A stretch of DNA of 64,000 nt from Candidatus Saccharimonadota bacterium (lineage in GTDB: Bacteria; Patescibacteriota; Saccharimonadia; Saccharimonadales; UBA4665): the NCBI GenBank assembly GCA_025928155.1, contig JAICKC010000002.1:24873-88872 (forward strand), read 5' to 3'. The position numbers were made by a program, and so were the translations under genes. Below, one piece after another: positions 37,167 to 46,611 of the stretch; within the stretch, counting starts at the first letter, position 1, and each line of letters begins with the position of its first letter. The notes below the pieces were generated by a model, which did no database searches, had not been told where the DNA came from, and saw only the letters and a list, made by a program, of their open reading frames with translations.

Positions 37167-37538
37167 ATGCAGAAACGAAAAATGATCTACCAGATACTTG
37201 CCCTAGTGTCAGCCTCGGGCATAATAGTAAGCTTCTTATTTGGACCCGGTACGGTAGCACCACGACTGACTGTCTACACATTACTTAGCGGATCGGCACT
37301 TCTCTGCACCGAATACCTTACACTACGCGAAAACGCGCTTCTAAAGGGTCGGGCAGTTGACGTAAAATGGGTACTGGTTACGTTAGCAGTACTTATCGTA
37401 AGCCTGATTCCTCAAGCCCTTTATTTTTTCATAGCGACTTTTTTGTGGTTTTTAGCTCTCCCAACGTTCGGAGTCCTGGCTGTTGTACTTCTCTTTAAGC
37501 TACTTAGAATTCAGAAACAAAAAGACCTCCGAGACTAG
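37167..37538 (+). CDS. Small multi-TM membrane protein
   Basis: 123 aa, four hydrophobic segments. Confidence 0.65.
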   Translation: MQKRKMIYQILALVSASGIIVSFLFGPGTVAPRLTVYTLLSGSALLCTEYLTLRENALLKGRAVDVKWVLVTLAVLIVSLIPQALYFFIATFLWFLALPTFGVLAVVLLFKLLRIQKQKDLRD

Positions 37539-37554
37539 AGGTCGTATTGTTCAA

Positions 37555-37689
37555 ATGGTGGAGCGCCTCCAAAAAAGTCCACCCCTCATTGCTGACGAGA
37601 TAGCTAGATGGAGGAATCTAATCTGGGAGGATTATTTGGATCATCAACAGGAGCAAAAGCGACGAAAGAAGTTAGTAATCCCCTAAAGG
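37555..37689 (+). CDS. Boundary repeat S3 with intact short ORF MVERLQKSPPLIADEIARWRNLIWEDYLDHQQEQKRRKKLVIP
   Basis: Aligned to S1/S2 with shared stop position; hairpin GACCTC..GAGGTC upstream. Confidence 0.45.
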
Positions 37690-37697
37690 GATACCCC

Positions 37698-38297
37698 TCA
37701 GACAAGCGGGGTATGGGAGTACCTGATTTTTCGAGACGAGAAGACCAGTATCAGCGTAAACATCATATTCATTAGTAGCACGTACAGCGCGAAAAAATAG
37801 TCTACGAACACTCTATTGCGTACGGTCAGAAGCACTAGGAGCGAGCTACCTATCTCAAAAGCATATGCGAGAGTCGTCTCTGTCTCAGGATGCTTATACG
37901 ACTTAATGATGGTTGGGATGGCCGCAGACAAGTCGGCGATAACGCTGAATACCAAGGATAATAGCGGCTGGCTTGTAAGAAGCAGAAGACACAAGGCTAT
38001 CAAGGATATGCAGCCACACGCAATATCAAATGGTGTGATCTGCCAGTAAGCTTTCTTATCTATAAACGATGCACCGAAAATTGCAAATGGTATTAGTGCA
38101 ATAATAAGCGTGTAAAGTATCTGCTCACCACCGCCTGCGTTATGCTGTGCAAAAAACGCAATCAGTGGCGCAACGCCCCATAGGAAGAATGTCACCCTAT
38201 TAGGCCTGGTTTCACCTTTGAGGGTATCACGAAGATAAAAAAAGTTGCCGAATATTGCTATTGCAAGAGCAACCCATATGAAGCTTTGGCTTAGCAT
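37698..38297 (-). CDS. PQ-loop-like multi-TM membrane protein
   Basis: MLSQSFIWVALAIAIFGNFFYLRDTLKGETRPNRVTFFLWGVAPLIAF... Confidence 0.65.
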   Translation of the reverse strand: MLSQSFIWVALAIAIFGNFFYLRDTLKGETRPNRVTFFLWGVAPLIAFFAQHNAGGGEQILYTLIIALIPFAIFGASFIDKKAYWQITPFDIACGCISLIALCLLLLTSQPLLSLVFSVIADLSAAIPTIIKSYKHPETETTLAYAFEIGSSLLVLLTVRNRVFVDYFFALYVLLMNMMFTLILVFSSRKIRYSHTPLV

Positions 38298-38376
38298 TCT
38301 ATCAGTATAACAAGTTAATGTTAAGTTGAATTTAATATACAAAAACGACCCCATCTTACAGAGGTCAAAGTGCTTA

Positions 38377-38773
38377 TGGTGGAGCTGGTGGGTACTGCCC
38401 CCACGTCCGCCGGCGTTTTAGTTAGTCATCTACAGGCTTAGGCTGTTTTGGGTCTATAGCGCACGGGGTTTTAAACAGACAAACAACCCGTGCGAGCAAT
38501 CCTAATCTTAGCAGTCGAGGTGGATAGTTTCGTCTGAGCGTCCAGAAATATGAAACGCCGTTATACTATCTGGCGTCGTACTAGGTGTTGCCCAGATAAT
38601 TAAATCTAGGCTGTTGCAAAGCTAGGAGTCAGATTCATTGCCTTGATGGCAGCGACTGTGCTCTTCACTTTAGCGAAAGATGTGTTTGCATCTATTGGTT
38701 ATGCCTATAACGCTGACAAGCGACCTGCTGATCTAACCGTAACGTACCAACGTCGAGCTTAAAATTCAGCCCC
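38377..38773 (-). ncRNA. ssrA: tmRNA (SsrA)
   Basis: 5' GGGGCTGAATTTTAAGCTCGACGTTGGTA, 3' CGGACGTGGGGGCAGTACCCACCAGCTCCACCA; 7-bp acceptor with G3:U70; tag ORF in between. Confidence 0.9.
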
Positions 38774-38875
38774 ATAAACGTTCTTGCCATCTCTGGCGTA
38801 CTCATATTATACCATAAGCACAAGAGAAGAATAAAGACTTGTCGAACTACGCTGCCGGTCCCTATACTAAACCTC

Positions 38876-39418
38876 ATGCAAACCCCTCACGTGTACATAT
38901 TCCGTGGTGCAGCGGCCAGCGGCAAAAGCACTCTAGCGCCGAAATTTGCCGAGCTGCTGCCACAGCCAGTAGCTCTCATCGAACAGGACCAGTTCCGATG
39001 GGGCTTACATCTCCTGGGCCGTGGTGTTCCAGACGTCCAAGACGATGAGCATATGTTTGCTTACCGCAATACCGTCCTGATCTACGAACAATACCTTAAG
39101 GCCAACCACTACAACATTGTCGTCGAAGGGCTATTCACCTGGGGCGACACGGCATCCAGCCAAGGTAATGCGCGAGAACTTATGGAGCTTGCCAGGCAGT
39201 ACGGCCTCCCATGTAACAGCGTGGTACTTAAAGCCGACAAGGACGAACTCTTACGACGCAACGCTACACGTGCCTACTCAGTTCCGGCCGCTGAATTTGA
39301 AAGACTCTACGATAATATTTACCATACGACCGACTCGGCCGAGCTGGTGATTGATTCTACCGGCCAGGATACTGAGGCAACTCTACGGCTTCTTAGGGCA
39401 AAGCTACACGTTGCTTAG
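38876..39418 (+). CDS. P-loop kinase (zeta-toxin/AAA_33-like)
   Basis: YIFRGAAASGKSTLAPKFAE Walker A. Confidence 0.7.
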   Translation: MQTPHVYIFRGAAASGKSTLAPKFAELLPQPVALIEQDQFRWGLHLLGRGVPDVQDDEHMFAYRNTVLIYEQYLKANHYNIVVEGLFTWGDTASSQGNARELMELARQYGLPCNSVVLKADKDELLRRNATRAYSVPAAEFERLYDNIYHTTDSAELVIDSTGQDTEATLRLLRAKLHVA

Positions 39419-39419
39419 C

Positions 39420-40211
39420 TTAGACTTCGCTTTTGCGGTATAGAGCATGCCAGTTTTCGAGCGACAGAGCTTGGGCGCGCTGATTAGGCGCAATGTCGGC
39501 AGATTCGCAGAGCTGGCGAGCTTCGCTTTTGGAGATATGTAAACCACCGCTCAGCGCATTTTCGAGCGTCTTGCGTTTTTGGCTGAAACCGGCGTGTACC
39601 AGACGGAAGAACGGTTTAGTATCTAAACCATCCCCAAAGAGTGGCTCCGGTCGATATTTAAGCACGAGCACCTGGCTATCGACCTTGGGGGGCGGCGTGA
39701 ACAGCTCCGCTTTCACCACTGGCCCGAGGCTGACCTCGCAGTAAAATTGCGCGCTCACGCTCAGCAGCGACATCTGGCCGGGTCCAGCCGCGGCACGCAC
39801 GGCAACCTCTTTCTGTACCAGCAGTGCGGCCTGGCTAAAGGGGTGGACACTTTCGGTCAGCACGCGAATCAGGTTGCTCGTAAGATAATACGGGATATTC
39901 GCTACCACCTTGTAGCCGGACGATAACTGTGTCAAATCAAATCGCAAAATATCTTCATTCACCACTGTTAAATCACTTGCGGAAGGACAATCCTCGCGCA
40001 GAGCCTCTGCGAGCGGTTTGTCGAATTCTACCGCTGTTACATGAGCACCACGGGCGAGCAAGCGGCGCGTGAGAGTGCCAAGGCCCGGACCAACCTCCAG
40101 CACAGCATCACCGGCCTGGATATCGGCGCAGTCGACTATGGAGTCCAGCGTCGCTTCATCATGCAGCCAATGTTGTCCCAACGATTTCTTTGGTACGGAA
40201 TCCATCAGCAT
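39420..40211 (-). CDS. rsmA: 16S rRNA dimethyladenosine transferase
   Basis: KKSLGQHWLHD...VLEVGPGLGTLT...NIPYYLTS. Confidence 0.95.
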   Translation of the reverse strand: MLMDSVPKKSLGQHWLHDEATLDSIVDCADIQAGDAVLEVGPGLGTLTRRLLARGAHVTAVEFDKPLAEALREDCPSASDLTVVNEDILRFDLTQLSSGYKVVANIPYYLTSNLIRVLTESVHPFSQAALLVQKEVAVRAAAGPGQMSLLSVSAQFYCEVSLGPVVKAELFTPPPKVDSQVLVLKYRPEPLFGDGLDTKPFFRLVHAGFSQKRKTLENALSGGLHISKSEARQLCESADIAPNQRAQALSLENWHALYRKSEV

Positions 40212-40214
40212 ATT

Positions 40215-41483
40215 TTACCAGTTGTGATTCGTCGACCAGTGATTATAGGCACCTGCCCAGCTGCCGTAGCGGCCGACTGCATAACCGGTTGCCCATCGGA
40301 TCTGCGTCACCGCGCTTGTCGCCCAATCGCTGCCCGCCGACGCCATTTTACTGCCCGGTGTAGCCTGAAATATGCCGTAACCACCGTGAGCGGGTACATC
40401 GGCGGGGTTTATATATCCGGGACAATTATGTGTGCCCTGGATTTTGGTAGGACACCAGCCGCCTTCGTGGCTAGCGATGTAATCAACATATTTATAATCG
40501 TCCGGGTTAATGCCGGCCTGCGCCATCACTGCCTGCTTATCAGCCGGAATACTGACCGCCTTACCATGAGCAACGATTTGCGGCACCGGCTGCACCGTGA
40601 TGACCGTTTGCAACAGTGTCCGCTGCCCGCCGTTCACCTGCCAGGTCGTGACCTGCGTGCCGGGCACTCCCTGCTGGCGGGTGGCGCTCGTGCCGAAACT
40701 TAAAGAGTCGTCTTCCACGATCTGCACAGGCGGCGGAATATTGCTGGCTTCAGTCACGATCTGTGTGCCCTTGCGATTCACAAACACCTGCAACCCGGCA
40801 GTGACGGGAGTATCGGCATCAGGTATGACTGTATCCGCTGGCGTCAGCTTGATGTTAATGGATCTGAGCAACGCCGCCACGGTTTTTTCGTGCGTACGCA
40901 GTGGCAGTACCGCACCGTAGTTATTGAGCGTGACTGGAACGGCACGGTGGATGACGATGTGCGCACCAACGCTCTGCTCATCCACCAGGCTGACAGCTGG
41001 CTGGTTAATAACCTGATCTTCGGCATATAAGGGGACGCCGGCGTCGGTAACCATACCGCGTGGCGTTGCTGCCGCACTGTACGTAGTGTGTGCTATACCG
41101 CCGTCCGTAATTGTAACCGGTACGGCTCGATAGATATTCACCCGGAAGTTGTCTTGAGCGATACCGGTATCCAGACTTGGCTCGACGCGGTCCCGCGGAC
41201 TGATCGGTATATGCAGTCTTTGTAGCAGCGCCCGGACAGTCGGCTCGTTGGTTGGCACTGTCTGCGTCTCGCCATCGTGCTTGATAATGACAATATAACT
41301 AGTGTAGGGGTGAAACGTGGTGGTAGTGTGCGTTTCCGACAGCACCGCTAACAGTACACCACCCACAACAACTGCAGCCAAAAAGGCCAAGACTGGCAAG
41401 CCGAACGGGTGCTGCCGCCAGCGCAGATACCGTCGCCTCTGTGCCGCATAAAAGCGCCTAAATGCTCGCCGTATTTTTTGCAT
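40215..41483 (-). CDS. G5/DUF348 domain protein with Rpf/transglycosylase-like C-terminus
   Basis: Repeated ubiquitin-like (DUF348) segments; C-term HGGYGIFQATPGSKMASAGSDW...WGAYNHW-like. Confidence 0.7.
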   Translation of the reverse strand: MQKIRRAFRRFYAAQRRRYLRWRQHPFGLPVLAFLAAVVVGGVLLAVLSETHTTTTFHPYTSYIVIIKHDGETQTVPTNEPTVRALLQRLHIPISPRDRVEPSLDTGIAQDNFRVNIYRAVPVTITDGGIAHTTYSAAATPRGMVTDAGVPLYAEDQVINQPAVSLVDEQSVGAHIVIHRAVPVTLNNYGAVLPLRTHEKTVAALLRSINIKLTPADTVIPDADTPVTAGLQVFVNRKGTQIVTEASNIPPPVQIVEDDSLSFGTSATRQQGVPGTQVTTWQVNGGQRTLLQTVITVQPVPQIVAHGKAVSIPADKQAVMAQAGINPDDYKYVDYIASHEGGWCPTKIQGTHNCPGYINPADVPAHGGYGIFQATPGSKMASAGSDWATSAVTQIRWATGYAVGRYGSWAGAYNHWSTNHNW

Positions 41484-41532
41484 AATATTGGGGATTCACC
41501 CCTCTACTCTATCGCTCTTAGTATAGCAAACG

Positions 41533-43731
41533 CTAGAGTTTTTCGAGCGGAGCGAAAGCGATGTTGAGCTTTTTGGGGCCGACTCCCTGAAAATAGATGG
41601 TCGCCACATCGCCATCGAGCTCTATAATAGTTCCTTTACCGAACAGCTCATGTTTGACGCCGTCGCCGGTTTCAAAATCAGGCACGTAGCGCGGCTCGCC
41701 GTCGCCGGCAATAGGCCCAAACGATGTGGCCGTGACTTGAGGATAATACTGTCGGTCGTCGTAGCCACCGCCGCCGAAGCCGCCCGCAAAGCTCATGCCG
41801 GTTGCCATTTCGGCCGCATACTCGGCATCGATCTCAGCTAGGAAACGGCTCGGCGGATTGTGTTGCATGCCGCCGTAGAGCATCCGCGACGTAGCATATA
41901 TCATATACAGCTCTTCGCGGGCGCGCGTCATACCTACATAACACAGCCGACGTTCCTCTTCCATTTCGGTAGGACTGTAGAGCGCACGGGAATGCGGAAA
42001 AATCGACTCCTCCATGCCGGTCATACATACCACTGGGAACTCGAGGCCTTTCGCCGCATGCAGCGTCATGAGCGTAACAGCGTTGCCATTTGGATCGTAG
42101 GTATCAATATCGGAGATGAGCGCGATTTCTTCCAAAAACAGGGGTAGGCCCTGCTCCTGATAGCCCTGCGCCGTGCCCATCAGTTCCTTGACGTTTTCCT
42201 GGCGGCTTTCGGCCTGCGGTGTACCATCGTCTAGATACTGCAGGTAGCCGACGCGCCGGACCAGCGAATCAATAAGTGCGGCCGGCGGCACATCATCGAC
42301 GAGTTCACGCATTGACTTTAGAATGTCACCCAGCTCTACCAACCCTTTTTTGGCCTTGCCCGTGACCATACCGCAATGAGCCGCTTGGTCGAGCGCATCA
42401 CTTAATTGCAGCCCCAGCCCCTCGTACCACTCGTAGAAATTCTGCAAACTTTTGATGCCGATGCCGCGCGTCGGCACGTTCACAATTCGCTCAAAGCTGA
42501 TGCGGTCTTCGGGCTGGTAGATGAGCCGCAGGTACGCCACCAAGTCTTTGATTTCCTTGCGGTCGTAAAAGCGCACACCACCCACGATGCGGTACGGAAT
42601 ACCGTATTGGATAAATGCCTCTTCCACGCTCCGACTCTGGGCATTAGTGCGGTACAATACGGCATAATCACGGTAGTGTCGCTTACGCGTATCCACGCCT
42701 GATTTTATGCGACGCACAATAGCTTCGGCTTCGGCCCGCTCGCTACCTACCTGCAAAATTTGTACCTTTTCGCCCTCGCCGGCAGCCGTCCAGAGTTTTT
42801 TGTCTGAACGCTGTTCGTTCCGGATAATAAGGCTATGGGCCGCGTTAAGGATGTGGCCGGTGGATCGGTAGTTCTGTTCAAGTTTAATAACCGTACAACT
42901 TGGATAGTCACGCTCGAAGTTCAAAATGTTCCGAAAATCAGCCTGCCTCCATCCATATACTGATTGCCAGTCGTCACCCACGACGGCAAGATTTTGTTTG
43001 TCACCAACCAACAATTTGATAAGTTTGTATTGAGCAGTGTTCGTGTCCTGGTATTCGTCGATCATGATATAGGCAAATTGTTGTCGCCATTTGTCTCGTA
43101 TCTGTTGTATCTTTTGCAATAATTCTACAGTTCGAGCGATTAGGTCGTCAAAGTCCAAGGCACCGCTGTCTTTTAATATCTGCTGGTAACGCGGATAGAC
43201 TTCGCTGGCGGCCCGGGTGGCCGGACTGCCGCCGGCGCGGTCATAGTCATCCGGCGTGACCAGTTCGTTTTTGGCGCTGCTGATGAGGCTAGCAATAACG
43301 CGCGGCGGGAAGGCTTTTTCGTCGATACCGAGTTGCTTGCTCGCCTGTTTGACCGCCGCTAAGCGGTCAGCTTCATCAAAAATGACAAACGAGCGCGGAA
43401 TACCAATGTGCTCACCGTCCTGCCGCAAAATCCGTACGCAAATGCTGTGAAATGTACCCATGTACGGCATAAAACCACGGTTGCCGGCATCAGCACTGAG
43501 CAGCCCTGCTACGCGTCCGCGCATTTCGCGTGCAGCTTTGTTGGTAAATGTCACGGCTAAGATGTTGTACGGCGTGGCCTGTCGCGTGGCAATTAGGTAG
43601 GCAATGCGGTGCGTCAGCGTCTTGGTCTTGCCGCTCCCCGCTCCAGCCTGAATCAGCAGTGGGCCGTCAGTCGTCTCGACCGCCCGCCGCTGCTCCGGAT
43701 TCAAACCCTCAAAGAGATCTTCTGGCATCAC
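41533..43731 (-). CDS. pcrA: UvrD/PcrA-type DNA helicase
   Basis: LIQAGAGSGKTKTLTHRIAYLI; DEYQDTN; LMTLHAAKGLEFPVV. Confidence 0.93.
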   Translation of the reverse strand: MMPEDLFEGLNPEQRRAVETTDGPLLIQAGAGSGKTKTLTHRIAYLIATRQATPYNILAVTFTNKAAREMRGRVAGLLSADAGNRGFMPYMGTFHSICVRILRQDGEHIGIPRSFVIFDEADRLAAVKQASKQLGIDEKAFPPRVIASLISSAKNELVTPDDYDRAGGSPATRAASEVYPRYQQILKDSGALDFDDLIARTVELLQKIQQIRDKWRQQFAYIMIDEYQDTNTAQYKLIKLLVGDKQNLAVVGDDWQSVYGWRQADFRNILNFERDYPSCTVIKLEQNYRSTGHILNAAHSLIIRNEQRSDKKLWTAAGEGEKVQILQVGSERAEAEAIVRRIKSGVDTRKRHYRDYAVLYRTNAQSRSVEEAFIQYGIPYRIVGGVRFYDRKEIKDLVAYLRLIYQPEDRISFERIVNVPTRGIGIKSLQNFYEWYEGLGLQLSDALDQAAHCGMVTGKAKKGLVELGDILKSMRELVDDVPPAALIDSLVRRVGYLQYLDDGTPQAESRQENVKELMGTAQGYQEQGLPLFLEEIALISDIDTYDPNGNAVTLMTLHAAKGLEFPVVCMTGMEESIFPHSRALYSPTEMEEERRLCYVGMTRAREELYMIYATSRMLYGGMQHNPPSRFLAEIDAEYAAEMATGMSFAGGFGGGGYDDRQYYPQVTATSFGPIAGDGEPRYVPDFETGDGVKHELFGKGTIIELDGDVATIYFQGVGPKKLNIAFAPLEKL

Positions 43732-43771
43732 TTTATTCTAACAAACTCTGGAGGCTACCCTAGGAATAGCT

Positions 43772-45439
43772 TTACCTAATAAGCCATTTCAGCAGCCGCT
43801 CAGCCGGTCGGTAGAGAAAGCGATCCAGAGGATGATCCGCCGAACCCAGACGACTCACCCACGCCACCCGGGCAGCGCCAGCCCGATGAGCGGCCAACAC
43901 GTCCACCAGCTTATCGCCGACAAACCCAGCCGCCTCCGGAGGTATCTCAAGTTTAGCAAGTGCGATGCGCAGCATGGCCGGGCTTGGCTTGCGTTCACCT
44001 CTAGCAAGTGGCACGTGGTAGGTGGTGGCATTAATTTGTTCCGCCACTTTCGCGGCCCGAGCGACATGACGAGCATTCATATTACTGACTAGTCCGTAGT
44101 GTTCGATGCCCGCCTTCCGCGCACGTTTGAGTGCTAACGCAATCACTTCGTCTACCCGGTGGTCAGCCCAAGGTGTTAGCGTCCCTTCAATATCGAATAG
44201 CACAGCCCGGACGCCGTACTGTTTATGCCAGGCGGCGAAGTCGATAACTGCAACACCCGGTGCGTGTTCCAGCCATTCAAACGAACGGCCGATAGCTCGA
44301 GTGTAGCCTATCAACGACTGCAGTGTAAGAACAGCTGCTGCCAGGAGGAGTACCGCAGCGAACCACGTAAACGCCGTTACTTGCACGCCGAGTACCATGG
44401 CGACTAAACCAATCATTAAGAGTGCCGTTTTCAACTTGGCTATTTTGCTGGCTGGCATCGGCCGCGGTAGCACAAAGCGCAGCGTCATCGTAAGCACATC
44501 GTACGCCCCAAAGAGCCCGAACATCAGCCAATACCATGGACTGACATACGCTGCCGCTATGGCTAGTAGGGTCAGGCATACGACCTTATCCGCCAGCGGA
44601 TCGAATGTCATGCCGAACGTACTCACAACGTTCCAGCGACGAGCCAACCTACCATCCAGGAAATCAGAGGCAAACGCCAAAAACGTTAGTACTAGCACTG
44701 CAAGCCAGTGGTTCGATACAGCCAGAACAATGATTGCGGCGGCGCAAACAATACGAAAACCGGTCACCGCACACACCACCGTAGCCAGTATCGGCCGCCG
44801 CAAGTGGACGGTCGCCTGTTGGTAATATTCGAGTATCGCTTTGGCGGCAAGCCCCACAAAGACAATAGTCAGCACATAGGCAACGACCATCGCCCCAGCG
44901 TACAGCGTGCCCAGATCGAGATGATCGGCCACTCGAGCCACCGGGAACATCAGCAGGATGGCCCAAGCACCTACCGTGGCAAACTTTCCAACAGCACCGG
45001 AGTGTAGTTCGACACGCCGCACGCGAGCGGTAACTGCTAGCGCGCTATTGGTAGTAACGTGGAGTGCAATACATAGTACCGGCACTGTGGGTATCCAATG
45101 GAGTGCCACGAAAACGGCCAGCACCACTATGGCTGCCAATTTGTCGAAGGTGGCGTCCACTACTTCGCCGACCGGACCTTTTGTACCAGTTCGGGCGGCA
45201 ATGGTACCGTCGAGGATATCGGCAACCCTGCCAACCAGAATCAGTCCGATCCCCTGCCAGAAATTCTCAATCGAGACGATAATAAGCCCCGCCAGCACCA
45301 GCACGATGCCGACCAGACTCACAGCATTACCCGGCGTGGCCACTCCATGACTGCGCGCGGCTAGGCGCTGCCAGCGGTTTCTGCTCGGCTCGGGCACCGC
45401 CTCCCAATCTGCCCGATTCGTTGCGTAGTGCAGTTGCAT
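43772..45439 (-). CDS. Fusion: two CDP-alcohol phosphatidyltransferase domains and a HAD/YqeG-like phosphatase
   Basis: DILDGTIAARTGTKGPVGEVVDATFD; DFLDGRLARRWNVVSTFGMTFDPLAD; LFDIEGTLTPW...GFVGDKLVDVLAA. Confidence 0.85.
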   Translation of the reverse strand: MQLHYATNRADWEAVPEPSRNRWQRLAARSHGVATPGNAVSLVGIVLVLAGLIIVSIENFWQGIGLILVGRVADILDGTIAARTGTKGPVGEVVDATFDKLAAIVVLAVFVALHWIPTVPVLCIALHVTTNSALAVTARVRRVELHSGAVGKFATVGAWAILLMFPVARVADHLDLGTLYAGAMVVAYVLTIVFVGLAAKAILEYYQQATVHLRRPILATVVCAVTGFRIVCAAAIIVLAVSNHWLAVLVLTFLAFASDFLDGRLARRWNVVSTFGMTFDPLADKVVCLTLLAIAAAYVSPWYWLMFGLFGAYDVLTMTLRFVLPRPMPASKIAKLKTALLMIGLVAMVLGVQVTAFTWFAAVLLLAAAVLTLQSLIGYTRAIGRSFEWLEHAPGVAVIDFAAWHKQYGVRAVLFDIEGTLTPWADHRVDEVIALALKRARKAGIEHYGLVSNMNARHVARAAKVAEQINATTYHVPLARGERKPSPAMLRIALAKLEIPPEAAGFVGDKLVDVLAAHRAGAARVAWVSRLGSADHPLDRFLYRPAERLLKWLIR

Positions 45440-45493
45440 CCCTTATATAATACCTGACCCGCTTCAGGAAGCAGTTTTTGTTATTATAGAGAC

Positions 45494-45619
45494 GTGGCTA
45501 TATTCGCTATTGTTTTGACGCTTTTAATCGGCATGGTAGGCATCGTGTATATTACTAGCCCCTGCACGAGCCCTGTCACGCTGGACGCGTTCAAGACCAT
45601 GCGAAAGGCACTGGCGTGA
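45494..45619 (+). CDS. Short TM protein upstream of DAG kinase
   Basis: VAIFAIVLTLLIGMVGIVYITSPCTSPVTLDAFKTMRKALA; stop overlaps next start. Confidence 0.4.
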   Translation: MAIFAIVLTLLIGMVGIVYITSPCTSPVTLDAFKTMRKALA

Positions 45620-46611
45620 AAGCAGTCTTACAGCGCCAGTCTGCGACAACCAACACTATACCGTTCGACACCTGCATTATTGTCTACAACCCAAGGAGTA
45701 CACAGGCAGAGCAAACACTGCAACGCATTGAATCCCTAAGCAAACTGTTTCCGAAAGACGCCATTACCCTCCTGGAGATCCGGCCAAACGCCGACGCCAA
45801 TCGTACACTATTGCGCAATGAGGTCGCGCGGCTAGGCAGCCGCACGCTCCTGGCAGTGGGCGGCGGAGATGGCACCGCTAACTTTGTGGTCGATGTGCTG
45901 CTGGGTGATCCACACCTTACACCTGAACAGCGCCGCGCCGCCGTACTACCGCTTTGGGGCGGCAACGGTAACGACCTCGCACATATGCTCAACGGCTCGC
46001 CGGGCCGACTGCCGTTAAACACGCTGTTGCAAACCGGCAAATCCGTTGCCGTTTACCCCCTGCGCTGTATTATTACGACCGAGGACAAAGCGGTGCAACG
46101 CACCGCGATTTGCTACGCCAGCTTCGGTGCTTCGGCGTTCGCGGCGCACCAGCTCGAAAGTATGCGCGGGACGCGGCCATTTTTTCACCGCTTGGGTCTC
46201 GCAAAGTTTATTCATGAGCTCGGCCTGGTCTGGCGTGCCATGCTGCGAGCCCCACGCTTTTTGGTACTCGACACCACCTCGCCGCGACCTATTTACGACC
46301 GCCTGTTTATAAATGGATCACGGTTCGCCAAGGTCAGCGGCGTACCGCTGCAACTGACTGACAAGCAGTTTTGCGCTATTACCGTGGAACAAAAGCGGGC
46401 TTCCGCAGTAGCCTACCACCTTGCTGAGCTGCTACGGAGACACCCAGAGCACTATATAGTGCAAAACGGACAGACAATCGATTTTACCCTGTATGAAGCC
46501 GCCTGGGCGCAAATTGACGGCGAGATCGTCCATCTGCCAGCCGGCAGTTCGGTGAGCGTGCAACAAGCCGAGCAACCATTCTACGCGCTCAGCACTTTAC
46601 TATCCGGCTAG
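45616..46611 (+). CDS. Diacylglycerol kinase catalytic-domain lipid kinase
   Basis: YNPRSTQAEQTL...VGGGDGTANFVVD...GGNGNDLAHML. Confidence 0.85.
   Translation: MKAVLQRQSATTNTIPFDTCIIVYNPRSTQAEQTLQRIESLSKLFPKDAITLLEIRPNADANRTLLRNEVARLGSRTLLAVGGGDGTANFVVDVLLGDPHLTPEQRRAAVLPLWGGNGNDLAHMLNGSPGRLPLNTLLQTGKSVAVYPLRCIITTEDKAVQRTAICYASFGASAFAAHQLESMRGTRPFFHRLGLAKFIHELGLVWRAMLRAPRFLVLDTTSPRPIYDRLFINGSRFAKVSGVPLQLTDKQFCAITVEQKRASAVAYHLAELLRRHPEHYIVQNGQTIDFTLYEAAWAQIDGEIVHLPAGSSVSVQQAEQPFYALSTLLSG

Noticed and set aside
34431-37695. The three GGTGGAGC repeats as a tmRNA-like or other structured ncRNA on the minus strand
   Set aside because: The acceptor-like end and terminator hairpin are present, but conservation beyond GGTGGAGC follows codon structure with a shared stop codon, and no T-arm or conserved fold was found.
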